NCBI RefSeq assembly: GCF_012295615.1
Contig: NZ_CP051183.1
Span: 1,639,001 to 1,703,000 of the forward strand
Direction of reading: 5' to 3'
Length of the DNA: 64,000 bases
DNA from: Bermanella marisrubri
GTDB lineage: Bacteria > Pseudomonadota > Gammaproteobacteria > Pseudomonadales > Oceanobacteraceae
In this document: positions 49,252 to 58,531 of the stretch, piece after piece
Position numbering within the stretch: the stretch's first letter is position 1
How the letters are laid out: each line of letters starts with the position of its first letter
Translations under genes and position numbers: made by a program
Notes under the pieces: model-generated
Database searches by the model: none
What the model was told of the DNA's origin: nothing
Seen by the model: the letters and a program-made list of their open reading frames with translations, nothing else

Positions 49252-50151
49252 ATGTTGTTCCAATCCCTATTTGTTGAATCAAAGTTTCCGCACAAGTTGC
49301 ATCTAATGCACATCTCCCAAACAGGCCATGAGAGCACGCCGGTAGTGTTGATGGTCCATGGTATGGTGGAGGATGGTCGAATTTTCTATCACAAAAGCGG
49401 CAAGGGTTTAGTGTGTTTTCTAGTCGGGCAGGGCTATCAGGTATTTGTTTTGGATTTGCGCGGGATGGGATTGTCGACACCTAAAGTGAGTGCTGCAAGC
49501 GACCACGGTCAAACCGAAACGATAACTGAAGATATTCCGCTTGTGATGGATTATATATTGGAAAAAACAGGGCAAGCTCGACTTCATATTGCAGCGCATT
49601 CTTGGGGTGGCGTTAATGTGAATGCATTGTTGCTGCGCTATTCTGAGCGCGTTAAGCAGGTTGCCTCTTGCGTATACTTCGGGAGTAAACGCACGGTCCG
49701 TGTGCGCAATTTTGACCGCTATTTGAAAATAGACTTGGTTTGGAAGCATTTGTCGACACGCATAGCGGAGCGAAAAGGTTATCTGCCAGCTGTGAAATAT
49801 AAGATCGGTTCGCAAAATGAAACATTAAAAGCCCATCGGCAATGTGTGGAGTGGGTGAGTCGATCCTCCTGGATAGATAGTGACGATGGTTTTAACTATG
49901 GTGCAGCGTCACAAACGAATTCGTTGCCACCTACTTTGTATTTTGCTGCAATCAAGGATTTTAGTCTTGGCCATCGACATGATGTTAAGCGTTTTATGGC
50001 AGAGTCAGGTTTGGGTGTTAAACAGTATCAACTTTTAGGACGCAAGATGGGTAATCGTTTGGATTATGATCATATTAATATGCTTACTGCACCCGAATGT
50101 TCAAAGGATCATTTTCCTAACGTTGTGCAGTGGTTTGCAAAATATCTTTGA
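49252..50151 (+). CDS. alpha/beta hydrolase
   Basis: A 299-residue protein of the alpha/beta hydrolase fold. VVLMVHGMVEDGRIF carries the oxyanion HG, the nucleophile elbow is IAAHSWGGVN (Ser near residue 122), and the His is probably in DYDHINML. No signal peptide. The substrate is unknown; esterase or lipase-like. Start ATG 49252 lies 8 bases beyond the MITE-like element, whose end forms the only Shine-Dalgarno-like sequence, so expression may have been altered by the insertion. Confidence 0.88.
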   Translation: MLFQSLFVESKFPHKLHLMHISQTGHESTPVVLMVHGMVEDGRIFYHKSGKGLVCFLVGQGYQVFVLDLRGMGLSTPKVSAASDHGQTETITEDIPLVMDYILEKTGQARLHIAAHSWGGVNVNALLLRYSERVKQVASCVYFGSKRTVRVRNFDRYLKIDLVWKHLSTRIAERKGYLPAVKYKIGSQNETLKAHRQCVEWVSRSSWIDSDDGFNYGAASQTNSLPPTLYFAAIKDFSLGHRHDVKRFMAESGLGVKQYQLLGRKMGNRLDYDHINMLTAPECSKDHFPNVVQWFAKYL

Positions 50152-50212
50152 TATTTTATACCGTTATCTATTTTACTGGAAAAGCAAGAACTTGTATTCA
50201 GGCTTCGGTGGG

Positions 50213-51139
50213 TTATTGGCCCGTTAAGGCTCTTATGTGTTCGTGAGCACTATTACCCAAGGCTTCTAAGTTATAGCCACCTTCCATCATGGAGACGATT
50301 CGGCCTTTAGCGTATCGGTTGGCGATATCCATGCTTAACTTTGTCAGCCAATAATAGTCGTCTTCGATTAAATCAAGGCCGCCCATAGGGTCGTCGATGT
50401 GAGCATCAAATCCAGCGGATATAAAAACCATATCTGGTTTAAAAGCATCTGCTGCCTTTAGTAATTTATTCTCAACTAAGCGACGATATTCTGCGCTGCC
50501 TGTATGTTCTTCCACTGGAATGTTAATTATATTTTCCTCTTTAACCAGCCAGTGAGAGTTGGGGTAGTAGGGGTGTTGAAAGCTAGTAACAACAACAACG
50601 TCATCTCGTCCACGAAAAGCTTCGATGGTGCCGTTGGCTTGATGAACATCAAAGTCAAAAATTAATACCCGATTAATGCCCGCTTGGTTAAGTGCATGCT
50701 GTGCTGCAAGAGCAATATTGTTTACAAAGCAAAAGCCTTTGGTTTTTTTGGGTTCTGCATGGTGGCCAGGTGGTCTAATGGCGCAAAAAGCATTCTGATG
50801 TTTTCCGCTGAGTATGGATTCGACTGCTTGAATGCCAGATCCAGCAGCTTCTTCTGTGGCTTCTAGGGTGTCGAAAGCGAGTGGTGTGTCTGGGTCCGCG
50901 AGAATCATACCCTTGGGTGGTGAAATATTATACAGTTGATCAATGTAGCCTTTGCTGTGAATCAATTGAAATATTTCTCGAGAAACCGGTTTTGCTTGCT
51001 CTATACTTAAATCATTCCAAAGCCCAGATTGACGTAATTTGGTTTCCACAGCTAAATTCCGTAATGGACTTTCCGGGTGCTGAGGCGGTACAGAGTGCTG
51101 ATCAAAATCTGAATGCTGTATAAATAATGTTGAAGTCAT
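50213..51139 (-). CDS. histone deacetylase family protein (AcuC/acetylpolyamine-amidohydrolase type)
   Basis: A 308-residue zinc hydrolase. Active-site marks are AIRPPGHHAEP (tandem His), FDFDVHQANGT (zinc Asp and His), ISAGFDAHIDDP (zinc Asp) and MMEGGYN with the Tyr. Bacterial members deacetylate protein lysines or acetylpolyamines. It is divergent, with 79 bp between starts, from a Pat-type lysine acetyltransferase gene, suggesting it may reverse that acetylation; this is inference. Confidence 0.93.
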   Translation of the reverse strand: MTSTLFIQHSDFDQHSVPPQHPESPLRNLAVETKLRQSGLWNDLSIEQAKPVSREIFQLIHSKGYIDQLYNISPPKGMILADPDTPLAFDTLEATEEAAGSGIQAVESILSGKHQNAFCAIRPPGHHAEPKKTKGFCFVNNIALAAQHALNQAGINRVLIFDFDVHQANGTIEAFRGRDDVVVVTSFQHPYYPNSHWLVKEENIINIPVEEHTGSAEYRRLVENKLLKAADAFKPDMVFISAGFDAHIDDPMGGLDLIEDDYYWLTKLSMDIANRYAKGRIVSMMEGGYNLEALGNSAHEHIRALTGQ

Positions 51140-51218
51140 GCAGTAATTGCTTGAGCCTTGGTTAATAAGTCTATATAACTCAAATAACTAAAAGAAAACA
51201 CCTTTTTCTAAGGGCAGT

Positions 51219-53951
51219 ATGGGTACTCGTTGGTTAGAGCGCTTTTTCGAGCCGCAAAAAATAGCCGTCATTGGCGCATCAGAAAAAACGACAAGTATGG
51301 GTGGTGCTGTCATCCAGAACTTAAAGTCGGCTGGCTTTAAAGGCTCTGTATATGCCGTAAACATTCGTCGTTATAAAACCGTGCACGGTGTTCCCTGTGT
51401 TTCTAAAATTGGTCGTCTACCTAAAGATATAGATTTGGCGATCATTTGTACACCGGCGCCTACGATAGAAAAAATTATTAAGCAGCTTGGCAAGATTGGT
51501 ATTCATGCTGTCATTATTTTAACTGGCGGTATTTCTCGTAAGCGCGCAGAACAATTCCGACCTTCGAAAAACCCATTGAGGCAACTATCTCGTGAATATG
51601 ATGTGCGTATCATGGGGCCAGATTGCTTGGGTTTGCTGATTCCTGATTTAAAGCTCAATGCGAGTTATAGTCATATCCAAGCATTACCTGGCAAGGTTGC
51701 GTATTTGGGTCAGTCAGGCACGTTGGCCAGTGCCTTACTGGATTGGGCTCATGGCCGTGGTATTGGTTTTTCTCATTTCTTAACGATCGGGGATAGTGCT
51801 GATGTTGCGATGCCAGACGCCATTGATTACCTGTCATCGCAGCGCCAAGTGAAAGCGATCATGTTGCATTTAGAGCAAGTGCATGATGCAAAAGCCTTTG
51901 TACGAGCTGTACGAAATGCCTCCCGTAGTAAATTGGTTTTGGCTATTAAAAGCGGTCGTTTCCCTCAGTCTCAGTCGCCCGTTGATTTAATTCCCGCCGG
52001 CTTACGTCACCGAGATATGGTTTATGAAGCAATTTTATTGCGGGCTGGCGTCTTAAGGGTGGATAGCACTGAAGAATTATTTGAGTCGGTTGAATCCTTA
52101 ACTCGCATGAAGCCATTGAAAGGTGAGCGATTGGCGATCGTTGCCAATGGCATTGGTGGTGCGATTTTAGCAGTTGATCGACTAGTGCATGAAGGTGGTC
52201 AGTTGGCAACGCTATCCACTTCAACCATTGAAAAGCTATCAGAAATATTGCCTCCATATTGGTCTCAATCGAATCCGGTGGATATTACCCCTGAAGCCGG
52301 TCCGAAAGTTTATAAAAAAGTTTTGGAGTTGGTTGAGCAAGATCCAAACGTCGACGCCATTTTGGTGTTGTTCTCACCCAATAGTGTCGTAAATCCTGTT
52401 GATGTGGCTAATGTGGTGATTAACCACATTAAATTTCATCAGAAAAACTTGTTAACCAGTTGGATGGGCGGCGAGTCGGTAGAGCGTAGTCGTCATGTAT
52501 TTGATGATGCGGGGATTCCTACCTACGACACGCCCGATAGGGCGATTAAAGCGTTCATGCATATGGTGAGACACCAGCGTAACCAAGAGCTTTTGCGTGA
52601 GACTCCAGCCACCATGTTGGTTGGACCAAATCATGATGTAAAGCAAGCCAAAGAAATCATTCATAATGCGATGCATCAACAGCGGGAGTATTTAACCGCT
52701 GAAGAGATTTATCGAGTATTGCAGTGCTACGACTTTAAAGTAGTTGAAACACAATTCCTTAATGAAAATTTTTCCCGTCCAGCGCCAAAGGTTAAATTCC
52801 CTGCTGCATTAAAAATTATCCATGAGCGCTATTGTCACCCATTTGCATACGGTGATAACCCGCGTGACCGATGGAGGGGGGTTGTAACGGGTATACAAGA
52901 CTTGGAAGAATTAAATCTTGCTGCCAAGGAACTACGCTCGCAAATTCGAAAGCGTTTTGATCATAGTCAGGTCCACGGTTTCAGTGTCCAACCCATGCGT
53001 TCAGGTGAGGTCACAATTCAGTTTAGTATGGGGGTAACCCGAGACGAAACCTTTGGTCCGTTGATTATTTTTGGTGGAGGAGGTGCTACGGCCAACATTA
53101 TGGCCGACAGGGCGGTTTCTTTTCCTCCATTGAATGATGTTTTAGCTCACCAATTGATGAGTCGAACTCATATTTATCGTGTTTTGCAAGAACGCAGTCG
53201 TCATGTGGATCGCGATATTGCTCAATTGTCCCAAATGTTGATCAAGCTTTCTCAAATGGTGGTTGATATGCCAAATCTGAAAGGCGTGGAGTTGAATGTG
53301 ATACTTCATCCTGTGGAGGGGGCTAAAGTGTTGGGAATGGCTGCGAATTTAGGGCGGCCCCATGAATTATGTATTCGTCCATATCCATCTAATTTGGTTG
53401 AAACTATAACTAACAAGGTTTCAGGTGAAAGCATCGAGCTGCGTCCAATACGGGGTGAGGATGAGCCTGCCTTAAAAGCATTTCATGATGAACTTAGTGC
53501 AGAGTCGTTACGTTATCGTTTTTTTACATCTCGTCGTAATTTTCGTCATCGTGAACTAGCGCAATTTGCTCAGATTGATTATCAGCAGGAGATGGCATTT
53601 GTTGCTATGGATAAGGATGATCAGATGCTAGGTGTGGTTCGGACTTGGACGGATGCTGATCAAATACAGTCTGAATTTTCAGTTATGGTTAGTGATGCGG
53701 CTCAAGGATTGGGTATTGGTCGGGCGCTAATGGATAAGATGATTGACTATTGTCGTGAGCAGGGTGCGGTAGAGATGATGGGTATGGTGTTGAGTGATAA
53801 TGGCCCTATGTTGCGTCTAGCGGATAAGCTTGGTTTTAAAGTACTGCGTCGTCTTCATGGTGATACCGTTGAGATAATCTTGCCGCTAAATAATCCGACT
53901 CAAGAGTGGCAGCGACAACGTTTAGCACGGTTGCACTCTCAGAAAAAATAG
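51219..53951 (+). CDS. Pat/YfiQ-type protein lysine acetyltransferase with NDP-forming acyl-CoA-synthetase domain
   Basis: A 910-residue protein. Order: CoA-binding domain (about 8-135, KIAVIGASEKTTSMGG), succinyl-CoA-ligase-like domain (about 150-300, GQSGTLASALLDWA), ATP-grasp domain (about 480-715), and a C-terminal GNAT acetyltransferase (about 730-890) with AQGLGIGRALMDKMIDYC. In enterobacteria Pat acetylates acetyl-CoA synthetase and other enzymes using acetyl-CoA; the ligase half is catalytically dead and regulatory. Here it faces an HDAC-family gene, a plausible writer-eraser pair. Confidence 0.93.
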   Translation: MGTRWLERFFEPQKIAVIGASEKTTSMGGAVIQNLKSAGFKGSVYAVNIRRYKTVHGVPCVSKIGRLPKDIDLAIICTPAPTIEKIIKQLGKIGIHAVIILTGGISRKRAEQFRPSKNPLRQLSREYDVRIMGPDCLGLLIPDLKLNASYSHIQALPGKVAYLGQSGTLASALLDWAHGRGIGFSHFLTIGDSADVAMPDAIDYLSSQRQVKAIMLHLEQVHDAKAFVRAVRNASRSKLVLAIKSGRFPQSQSPVDLIPAGLRHRDMVYEAILLRAGVLRVDSTEELFESVESLTRMKPLKGERLAIVANGIGGAILAVDRLVHEGGQLATLSTSTIEKLSEILPPYWSQSNPVDITPEAGPKVYKKVLELVEQDPNVDAILVLFSPNSVVNPVDVANVVINHIKFHQKNLLTSWMGGESVERSRHVFDDAGIPTYDTPDRAIKAFMHMVRHQRNQELLRETPATMLVGPNHDVKQAKEIIHNAMHQQREYLTAEEIYRVLQCYDFKVVETQFLNENFSRPAPKVKFPAALKIIHERYCHPFAYGDNPRDRWRGVVTGIQDLEELNLAAKELRSQIRKRFDHSQVHGFSVQPMRSGEVTIQFSMGVTRDETFGPLIIFGGGGATANIMADRAVSFPPLNDVLAHQLMSRTHIYRVLQERSRHVDRDIAQLSQMLIKLSQMVVDMPNLKGVELNVILHPVEGAKVLGMAANLGRPHELCIRPYPSNLVETITNKVSGESIELRPIRGEDEPALKAFHDELSAESLRYRFFTSRRNFRHRELAQFAQIDYQQEMAFVAMDKDDQMLGVVRTWTDADQIQSEFSVMVSDAAQGLGIGRALMDKMIDYCREQGAVEMMGMVLSDNGPMLRLADKLGFKVLRRLHGDTVEIILPLNNPTQEWQRQRLARLHSQKK

Positions 53952-54008
53952 CTGGTTTCTATACGAGTATTTGCTAGCATAGCGTCAATCGCAGGCGAGG
54001 TATAAATT

Positions 54009-54656
54009 TTGATTCGTGTTTTAGTAGTTGATGATCACGATCTTGTACGAATGGGTATTGTGAGCCTGTTACAGGGCAGTGAAAACATCGAAGTAATCGC
54101 AGAAGCCAGTAGTGGCGAGGAAGCTTTCGAAATGGTTAAGCAGCATGATCCTGAAGTTGTGCTGATGGATATTAGGATGCCAGGTATGGGTGGTTTGGAA
54201 GCCACTCATAAACTGTTGCGTCACAATCCAGACCTGAAGGTTGTTGTCGTTACTGCTTGTGGTGAAGATCCGTATGCCTCTCGATTGTTGCAAGCAGGTG
54301 CGGCAGGTTATATGACTAAGGGTGCAAGCGCCGAAGAAATGCGCCGTGCAATCTTAAAAGTTAAGTCTGGCCAGCGTTATATAAGTCCCGAAATCGCGCA
54401 AAAAATGGCGCTCAAGCCATTTGAATCGCAAGAGGCGGCCTGTCCATTCGATAGTTTGTCGGATCGAGAAATGCAAATCAGTATCATGATTGCGAATTGT
54501 GCAAAAGTGCAAGAAATCTCTGATCAATTATTTTTGAGTCCTAAAACAGTCAATACATATCGCTACCGAATTTTTGAAAAGCTCGATATCTCAAGCGATG
54601 TTGAGTTGACCCGTCTAGCTATTCGTTTTGGGATTGTTGATACCGAAGCTAGCTAA
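54009..54656 (+). CDS. gacA: response regulator GacA/UvrY
   Basis: A 215-residue response regulator. The receiver domain (1-120) has VLVVDDHDLVRMG and phospho-Asp54 in VVLMDIRMPGMGG; the LuxR/FixJ HTH (about 147-205) has LSDREMQI and LSPKTVNTYRYRIFEKL. GacA, driven by the GacS/BarA kinase, turns on Rsm/Csr small RNAs. The gacA-uvrC-pgsA order is classical. It starts with TTG at 54009, supported by GAGG 9 nt upstream and by the conserved MIRVLVVDDH opening. Confidence 0.96.
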   Translation: MIRVLVVDDHDLVRMGIVSLLQGSENIEVIAEASSGEEAFEMVKQHDPEVVLMDIRMPGMGGLEATHKLLRHNPDLKVVVVTACGEDPYASRLLQAGAAGYMTKGASAEEMRRAILKVKSGQRYISPEIAQKMALKPFESQEAACPFDSLSDREMQISIMIANCAKVQEISDQLFLSPKTVNTYRYRIFEKLDISSDVELTRLAIRFGIVDTEAS

Positions 54657-54662
54657 AATCTG

Positions 54663-56465
54663 ATGGCATTCGATCATAAATCCTTTCTAAAGCATCTATC
54701 TACCAAGCCAGGCGTTTATCGTATGTACGATAGCGAAGGCTTGATTCTCTATGTCGGAAAGGCAAAAAATCTAAAGAATCGTGTTTCCAGTTATTTTGCG
54801 AGCAATGGCTTAAACAATAAGACCATGGCCTTGGTGCAGCGCATAGATGATATTGAAGTCACCATTACAGGTAGTGAAACAGAAGCGCTGCTACTTGAGC
54901 AGAATTTAATCAAAAAGCACAAGCCGCGCTACAATATTCTACTGAAAGACGATAAATCCTATCCTTATATTTTTTGCAGCGATCACCAATACCCGTTGCT
55001 TGCGTATGTGCGCGGTAAGCGTAAAAAAGGCGGTGAATACTTTGGACCATTTCCCAGTACCTATGCAGTAAGGGAATCGCTTAATTTTTTGCAGAAAGTG
55101 TTTAAATTGCGTAACTGCGAGGACAGTTATTTTAGTAATCGATCCAGACCATGTTTGCAGCACCAAATAGGCCGTTGCAGTGCGCCCTGTGTCGGTTTGA
55201 TCTCTCCGGAAGATTACGCAAAGGACTTGTACCATGCGCAAATGTTCTTGCGTGGGAAAAACAACGATCTTATTTCCGATCTGCAAATGGATATGGATCG
55301 CGCTTCTGAGCAGCTGGATTTTGAAAAGGCGGCGGAGTTTCGCGACCAAATCCAGCATTTACGGAAAATACAGGAAAGCCAATCTATTGAAGCGTCAGAT
55401 GGCGATTTAGATCTGTTTGCTATTCATATTGAGCAGGGTATTTGCGTCGTACATGTGATCAATATTCGCGAAGGGCGAATGTTAGGTAGCCGCTCTTTTT
55501 ATCCAAAGCTCAATATGGATGAAGATGAGGACGCTGCACTCACGGCTTTTATTTCTCAGTTTTATTTGCAGTTTAATCGTGAAATCCCCGATGAAGTGGT
55601 GTGCTCGCATACGTTAAGCGATACGCAGGTTTTATCTGGCGCGTTAAGCGAATATAGAGGGAAGAAAGTAAAATTATCTTTTCAAGTAAGGGCGCAGCGG
55701 CTGCGCTGGTTACAGCTTGGAATCAATAATGCTAAAGAATCTTGCCGCATAAAGAGCCAAGGTAAGCAGCATATTGCGCAGCAGTATCAGGCACTTCAAT
55801 CCTTTTTGAGTATGGAGCAACCAATCGAAAGAATGGAATGCTTCGATATTAGTCATAGTCATGGAGAAGCAACGGTCGCTTCTTGTGTGGTGTTTAACCA
55901 AGAGGGGCCGCTTAAGTCTGACTATCGAAAGTTTAATATTGAAGGGGTTGAAGCTGGTGATGATTATGGGGCCATGCGCCAAGCGTTAACACGGCGGTTT
56001 AAGAAACTGGTGGATGATAAAAAGCCTGATTTATTATTAATTGATGGTGGTAAAGGTCAGACCAATATTGCATTAGATGTTCTTGCGGGTCTCGATATTT
56101 CCGGCATCCATGTTTTGGGTGTGAGTAAGGGGGTAACCAGGAAAGCAGGGATGGAGGTGCTTCTTTACCGAGGCAAAGAATTTACCTTGGATAAGAGTTC
56201 GCCTGCGTTGCACCTTATCCAGCAAATTCGAGATGAATCACACCGCTTTGCCATAACAGGGCACCGTGCTCGAAGAGGAAAGGTGAGAGGCCGCTCAGTT
56301 TTGGAGGATATTCCTGGTATAGGTGCCAAAAGACGTAAAGAGCTGCTAAGATTCTTCGGCGATTTGGCGCAAGTAAAAGCGGCCAATATTGATGAGATAG
56401 CCAAGGTGCCAGGGATTAGTCGCCAGAAAGCTACTGAAATATATAGTGCTTTGCATGATGAGTAG
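54663..56465 (+). CDS. uvrC: excinuclease ABC subunit C
   Basis: A 600-residue nucleotide-excision-repair nuclease that makes both incisions around DNA damage. The GIY-YIG domain (about 14-95) has GVYRMYDSEGLILYVGKAKN; the UvrB-binding UVR helix pair is near residues 200-235; the RNase H-like 5' nuclease has CFDISHSHGEATVAS and LLLIDGGKGQ; and the C-terminus holds a double helix-hairpin-helix (IPGIGAKRRKELL, VPGISRQKA). It starts 6 nt after gacA. Confidence 0.97.
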   Translation: MAFDHKSFLKHLSTKPGVYRMYDSEGLILYVGKAKNLKNRVSSYFASNGLNNKTMALVQRIDDIEVTITGSETEALLLEQNLIKKHKPRYNILLKDDKSYPYIFCSDHQYPLLAYVRGKRKKGGEYFGPFPSTYAVRESLNFLQKVFKLRNCEDSYFSNRSRPCLQHQIGRCSAPCVGLISPEDYAKDLYHAQMFLRGKNNDLISDLQMDMDRASEQLDFEKAAEFRDQIQHLRKIQESQSIEASDGDLDLFAIHIEQGICVVHVINIREGRMLGSRSFYPKLNMDEDEDAALTAFISQFYLQFNREIPDEVVCSHTLSDTQVLSGALSEYRGKKVKLSFQVRAQRLRWLQLGINNAKESCRIKSQGKQHIAQQYQALQSFLSMEQPIERMECFDISHSHGEATVASCVVFNQEGPLKSDYRKFNIEGVEAGDDYGAMRQALTRRFKKLVDDKKPDLLLIDGGKGQTNIALDVLAGLDISGIHVLGVSKGVTRKAGMEVLLYRGKEFTLDKSSPALHLIQQIRDESHRFAITGHRARRGKVRGRSVLEDIPGIGAKRRKELLRFFGDLAQVKAANIDEIAKVPGISRQKATEIYSALHDE

Positions 56466-56495
56466 TAAAGCAACTAGTTGTAATCGGAAAAATAT

Positions 56496-57068
56496 ATGCC
56501 TGTAAACCTTCCTAATATTTTAACTGCCATCCGTGTCGTGTTGATACCACTGATGGTTGTTGTGTTTTATCTGCCTGTATATTGGGCCAGTTTTGCAGCG
56601 GCGGTTGTATTTTGGGTCGCGTGCATCACCGATTATTGGGATGGCTATTTGGCTCGTAAAATGAATTTGACCACTGCTTTTGGTGCGTTTTTAGACCCCG
56701 TAGCAGATAAATTGATTGTTGTTGTCTCTCTAATGCTGGTTGTGGATCGTGATAATACGCTCTGGCTTACTGTGCCGGCCTTAATAATTGTTGGTAGGGA
56801 AGTCTTTGTATCAGCCTTGAGAGAGTGGATGGCGGGCGTTGGAAAAAGCGCGGATGTAGCGGTTAGCTTTGTCGGTAAAGCAAAGACGCTTGTGCAGATG
56901 ACGGCCATTACAGGGCTTCTCGGTATTGAGCCTGGTGGCCATGACGCACTCATTGCTTCGGATGGTTGGTATGCAGCGGCAATTGTATTGTTGGTTTTTG
57001 CAGCAGTGTTAACGATTTGGTCCATGATTCAATACCTTAAGGCAGCTTGGCCTGTATTAAAAAGCTAA
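56496..57068 (+). CDS. pgsA: CDP-diacylglycerol-glycerol-3-phosphate 3-phosphatidyltransferase
   Basis: A 190-residue inner-membrane enzyme that makes phosphatidylglycerophosphate. The CDP-alcohol phosphotransferase motif is DYWDGYLARKMNLTTAFGAFLDPVADK, shown here as two joined pieces: DYWDGYLAR and FGAFLDPVADK. NLPNILTAIRV is the family N-terminus, and four or five hydrophobic helices are evident. It is co-oriented with uvrC and precedes the tRNA cluster. Confidence 0.96.
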   Translation: MPVNLPNILTAIRVVLIPLMVVVFYLPVYWASFAAAVVFWVACITDYWDGYLARKMNLTTAFGAFLDPVADKLIVVVSLMLVVDRDNTLWLTVPALIIVGREVFVSALREWMAGVGKSADVAVSFVGKAKTLVQMTAITGLLGIEPGGHDALIASDGWYAAAIVLLVFAAVLTIWSMIQYLKAAWPVLKS

Positions 57069-57105
57069 GTCGCGCTAAGTTACTCAGAAATAAGGAAAAA
57101 ATATA

Positions 57106-57133
57106 TTGACAGCGGGCCGTGGGTCATTAGAAT
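57106..57133 (+). promoter_or_regulatory. tRNA operon promoter
   Basis: TTGACA (57106-57111), 16-nt spacer, TAGAAT (57128-57133), then a GC-rich stretch typical of stringently controlled stable-RNA promoters. It lies 32 nt before tRNA-Gly. Confidence 0.85.
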
Positions 57134-57165
57134 AAGCCCCCGTTGTCGAGCAACGACAGCAGTGT

Positions 57166-57241
<76 letters not shown>

Positions 57242-57246
57242 AATTA

Positions 57247-57320
57247 GGCGCGATGGTAGAGTGGTTATGCAGCGGACTGCAACTCCGTGTACGCCGGTTC
57301 GATTCCGGCTCGCGCCTCCA
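57247..57320 (+). tRNA. tRNA-Cys (GCA)
   Basis: A 74-nt cloverleaf: acceptor GGCGCGA/TCGCGCC, anticodon loop CTGCAAC (GCA), T loop TTCGATT, encoded CCA. It is 5 nt after tRNA-Gly. Confidence 0.97.
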
Positions 57321-57344
57321 ACAACTTCATGTTGTTGAAATTTT

Positions 57345-57431
57345 GCCCGGGTGGTGAAATTGGTAGACACAAGGGATTTAAAATCCCTCGATCGTAAGAT
57401 CGTGCCAGTTCGAGTCTGGCTCCGGGCACCA
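57345..57431 (+). tRNA. tRNA-Leu (UAA)
   Basis: An 87-nt class II tRNA: acceptor GCCCGGG/TCCGGGC, anticodon stem GGGAT/ATCCC with anticodon TAA, a long variable arm CGATCGTAAGATCG, T loop TTCGAGT, encoded CCA. It ends about 100 nt from the provirus integrase stop, so it is the most likely integration site. Confidence 0.97.
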
Positions 57432-57475
57432 ATTTAAAAGCTAGTAATCATGCGGGTTACAGCTCGATTTTAAAG

Positions 57476-57508
57476 AAAAAGGCCAACTAAAAATAGTTGG
57501 CCTTTTTT
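57476..57508. terminator. bidirectional terminator after the tRNA cluster
   Basis: GGCCAACTA/TAGTTGGCC stem with an AAAA loop, five A before and six T after. It can end the tRNA transcript on the + strand and the integrase transcript on the - strand. Confidence 0.92.
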
Positions 57509-57535
57509 GTTGGTCGCGGGATTTTCGCGCATTTT

Positions 57536-58531
57536 TTACGGCTTCGCGTGATCCAGTGGGTTCAATGTCGTCATAGTGTCGAGATAATCCGGCGCTAAGT
57601 GGGCATATTTCATGGTCATTAGTATGGTCCCGTGGCCTAGTATCTTTTGCAAGACTTCCAAGCGGCCGCCGTTGATCATGTACCAGCTCGCAAACGTATG
57701 GCGTAAAACGTGGGTGCGTTGGCCCTTGGGTAATTTGATTTCAGTCTTGTCCAGTGCCAGTTTAAAAGCGTTGTAGTGATCCTGCGGAAACAATCGGCCA
57801 AAGGGTTCGCCTTGCTCAACAATTTCATTCATTAGCTGTGGCGTGATTAGTAGCGTTCGCGCCTTGCTGTTTTTGGTGATGTTGAGCCGGATCTTGTTTT
57901 GGCTAGGTATCAGGTTTTCACGGCGTAGCTGATTGGCTTCATTCCATCTCATGCCAGTGGATAGGCAAAGCCTAGTAATCAATGACGGGTTAGAGCTGCG
58001 GCCACTTTCTAGGGCCGCTATAAGTGTTTTGATTTCGTCATGCTCTAAGTAGCGTAATTCAACGTCATACTGGGTGACTTTTTTAACGTGCTTTAGTGGG
58101 TTCTCTTGGTTCCACTCAAAAAAGCGCGTAAGCCAGTTAAACATGCTTTTCAAATAAGTGAGTTCATGGTTAACCATGTTTTCACTGATTCCCGCCGATA
58201 GTCTTTCCCTTCGATAATTTAAAAACGTTTCCGGCTTAAATTTCCCTGCTTGCGGGTTGCCCATTGCCTCGCACATTTTTACGAGCGCGTTTCGCTGGTG
58301 TAGTCCATCGCGTAGCGTGTTGCCGTGTAGGTCATACCACTTGTGCACCATCTCAACCATTGGCGTTTTGGCGTTCTTGAATATCTCGTTTAAGCCTTTA
58401 TTGGCTGCGGCTTTGGTTTCCGCTTCCCAGTGTTTCGCCTCTTTGGCGGTGGGGAATGTTTTGTCGTAGCGGGTGCCGTCGGCTTGGAATTGGGCGCGAT
58501 AATTACCTTGCTTTGTCTTCTTAACGGGCAT
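57536..58531 (-). CDS. int: tyrosine recombinase (provirus integrase)
   Basis: A 331-residue phage integrase. An N-terminal arm-binding part (about 1-60), a core-binding SAM-like domain (about 60-155) and the catalytic domain. Catalytic residues: Arg in LSTGMRWNEANQL, His and Arg in HVLRHTFASWY, His in LGHGTILM and the Tyr nucleophile in MKYAHLAPDY. Start ATG 58531 gives MPVKKTKQGNYRAQF, a normal integrase opening, and overlaps the repressor stop by 11 nt; a TTG at 58561 is the alternative. It points toward tRNA-Leu, the usual layout when the tRNA is the attachment site. Confidence 0.95.
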   Translation of the reverse strand: MPVKKTKQGNYRAQFQADGTRYDKTFPTAKEAKHWEAETKAAANKGLNEIFKNAKTPMVEMVHKWYDLHGNTLRDGLHQRNALVKMCEAMGNPQAGKFKPETFLNYRRERLSAGISENMVNHELTYLKSMFNWLTRFFEWNQENPLKHVKKVTQYDVELRYLEHDEIKTLIAALESGRSSNPSLITRLCLSTGMRWNEANQLRRENLIPSQNKIRLNITKNSKARTLLITPQLMNEIVEQGEPFGRLFPQDHYNAFKLALDKTEIKLPKGQRTHVLRHTFASWYMINGGRLEVLQKILGHGTILMTMKYAHLAPDYLDTMTTLNPLDHAKP

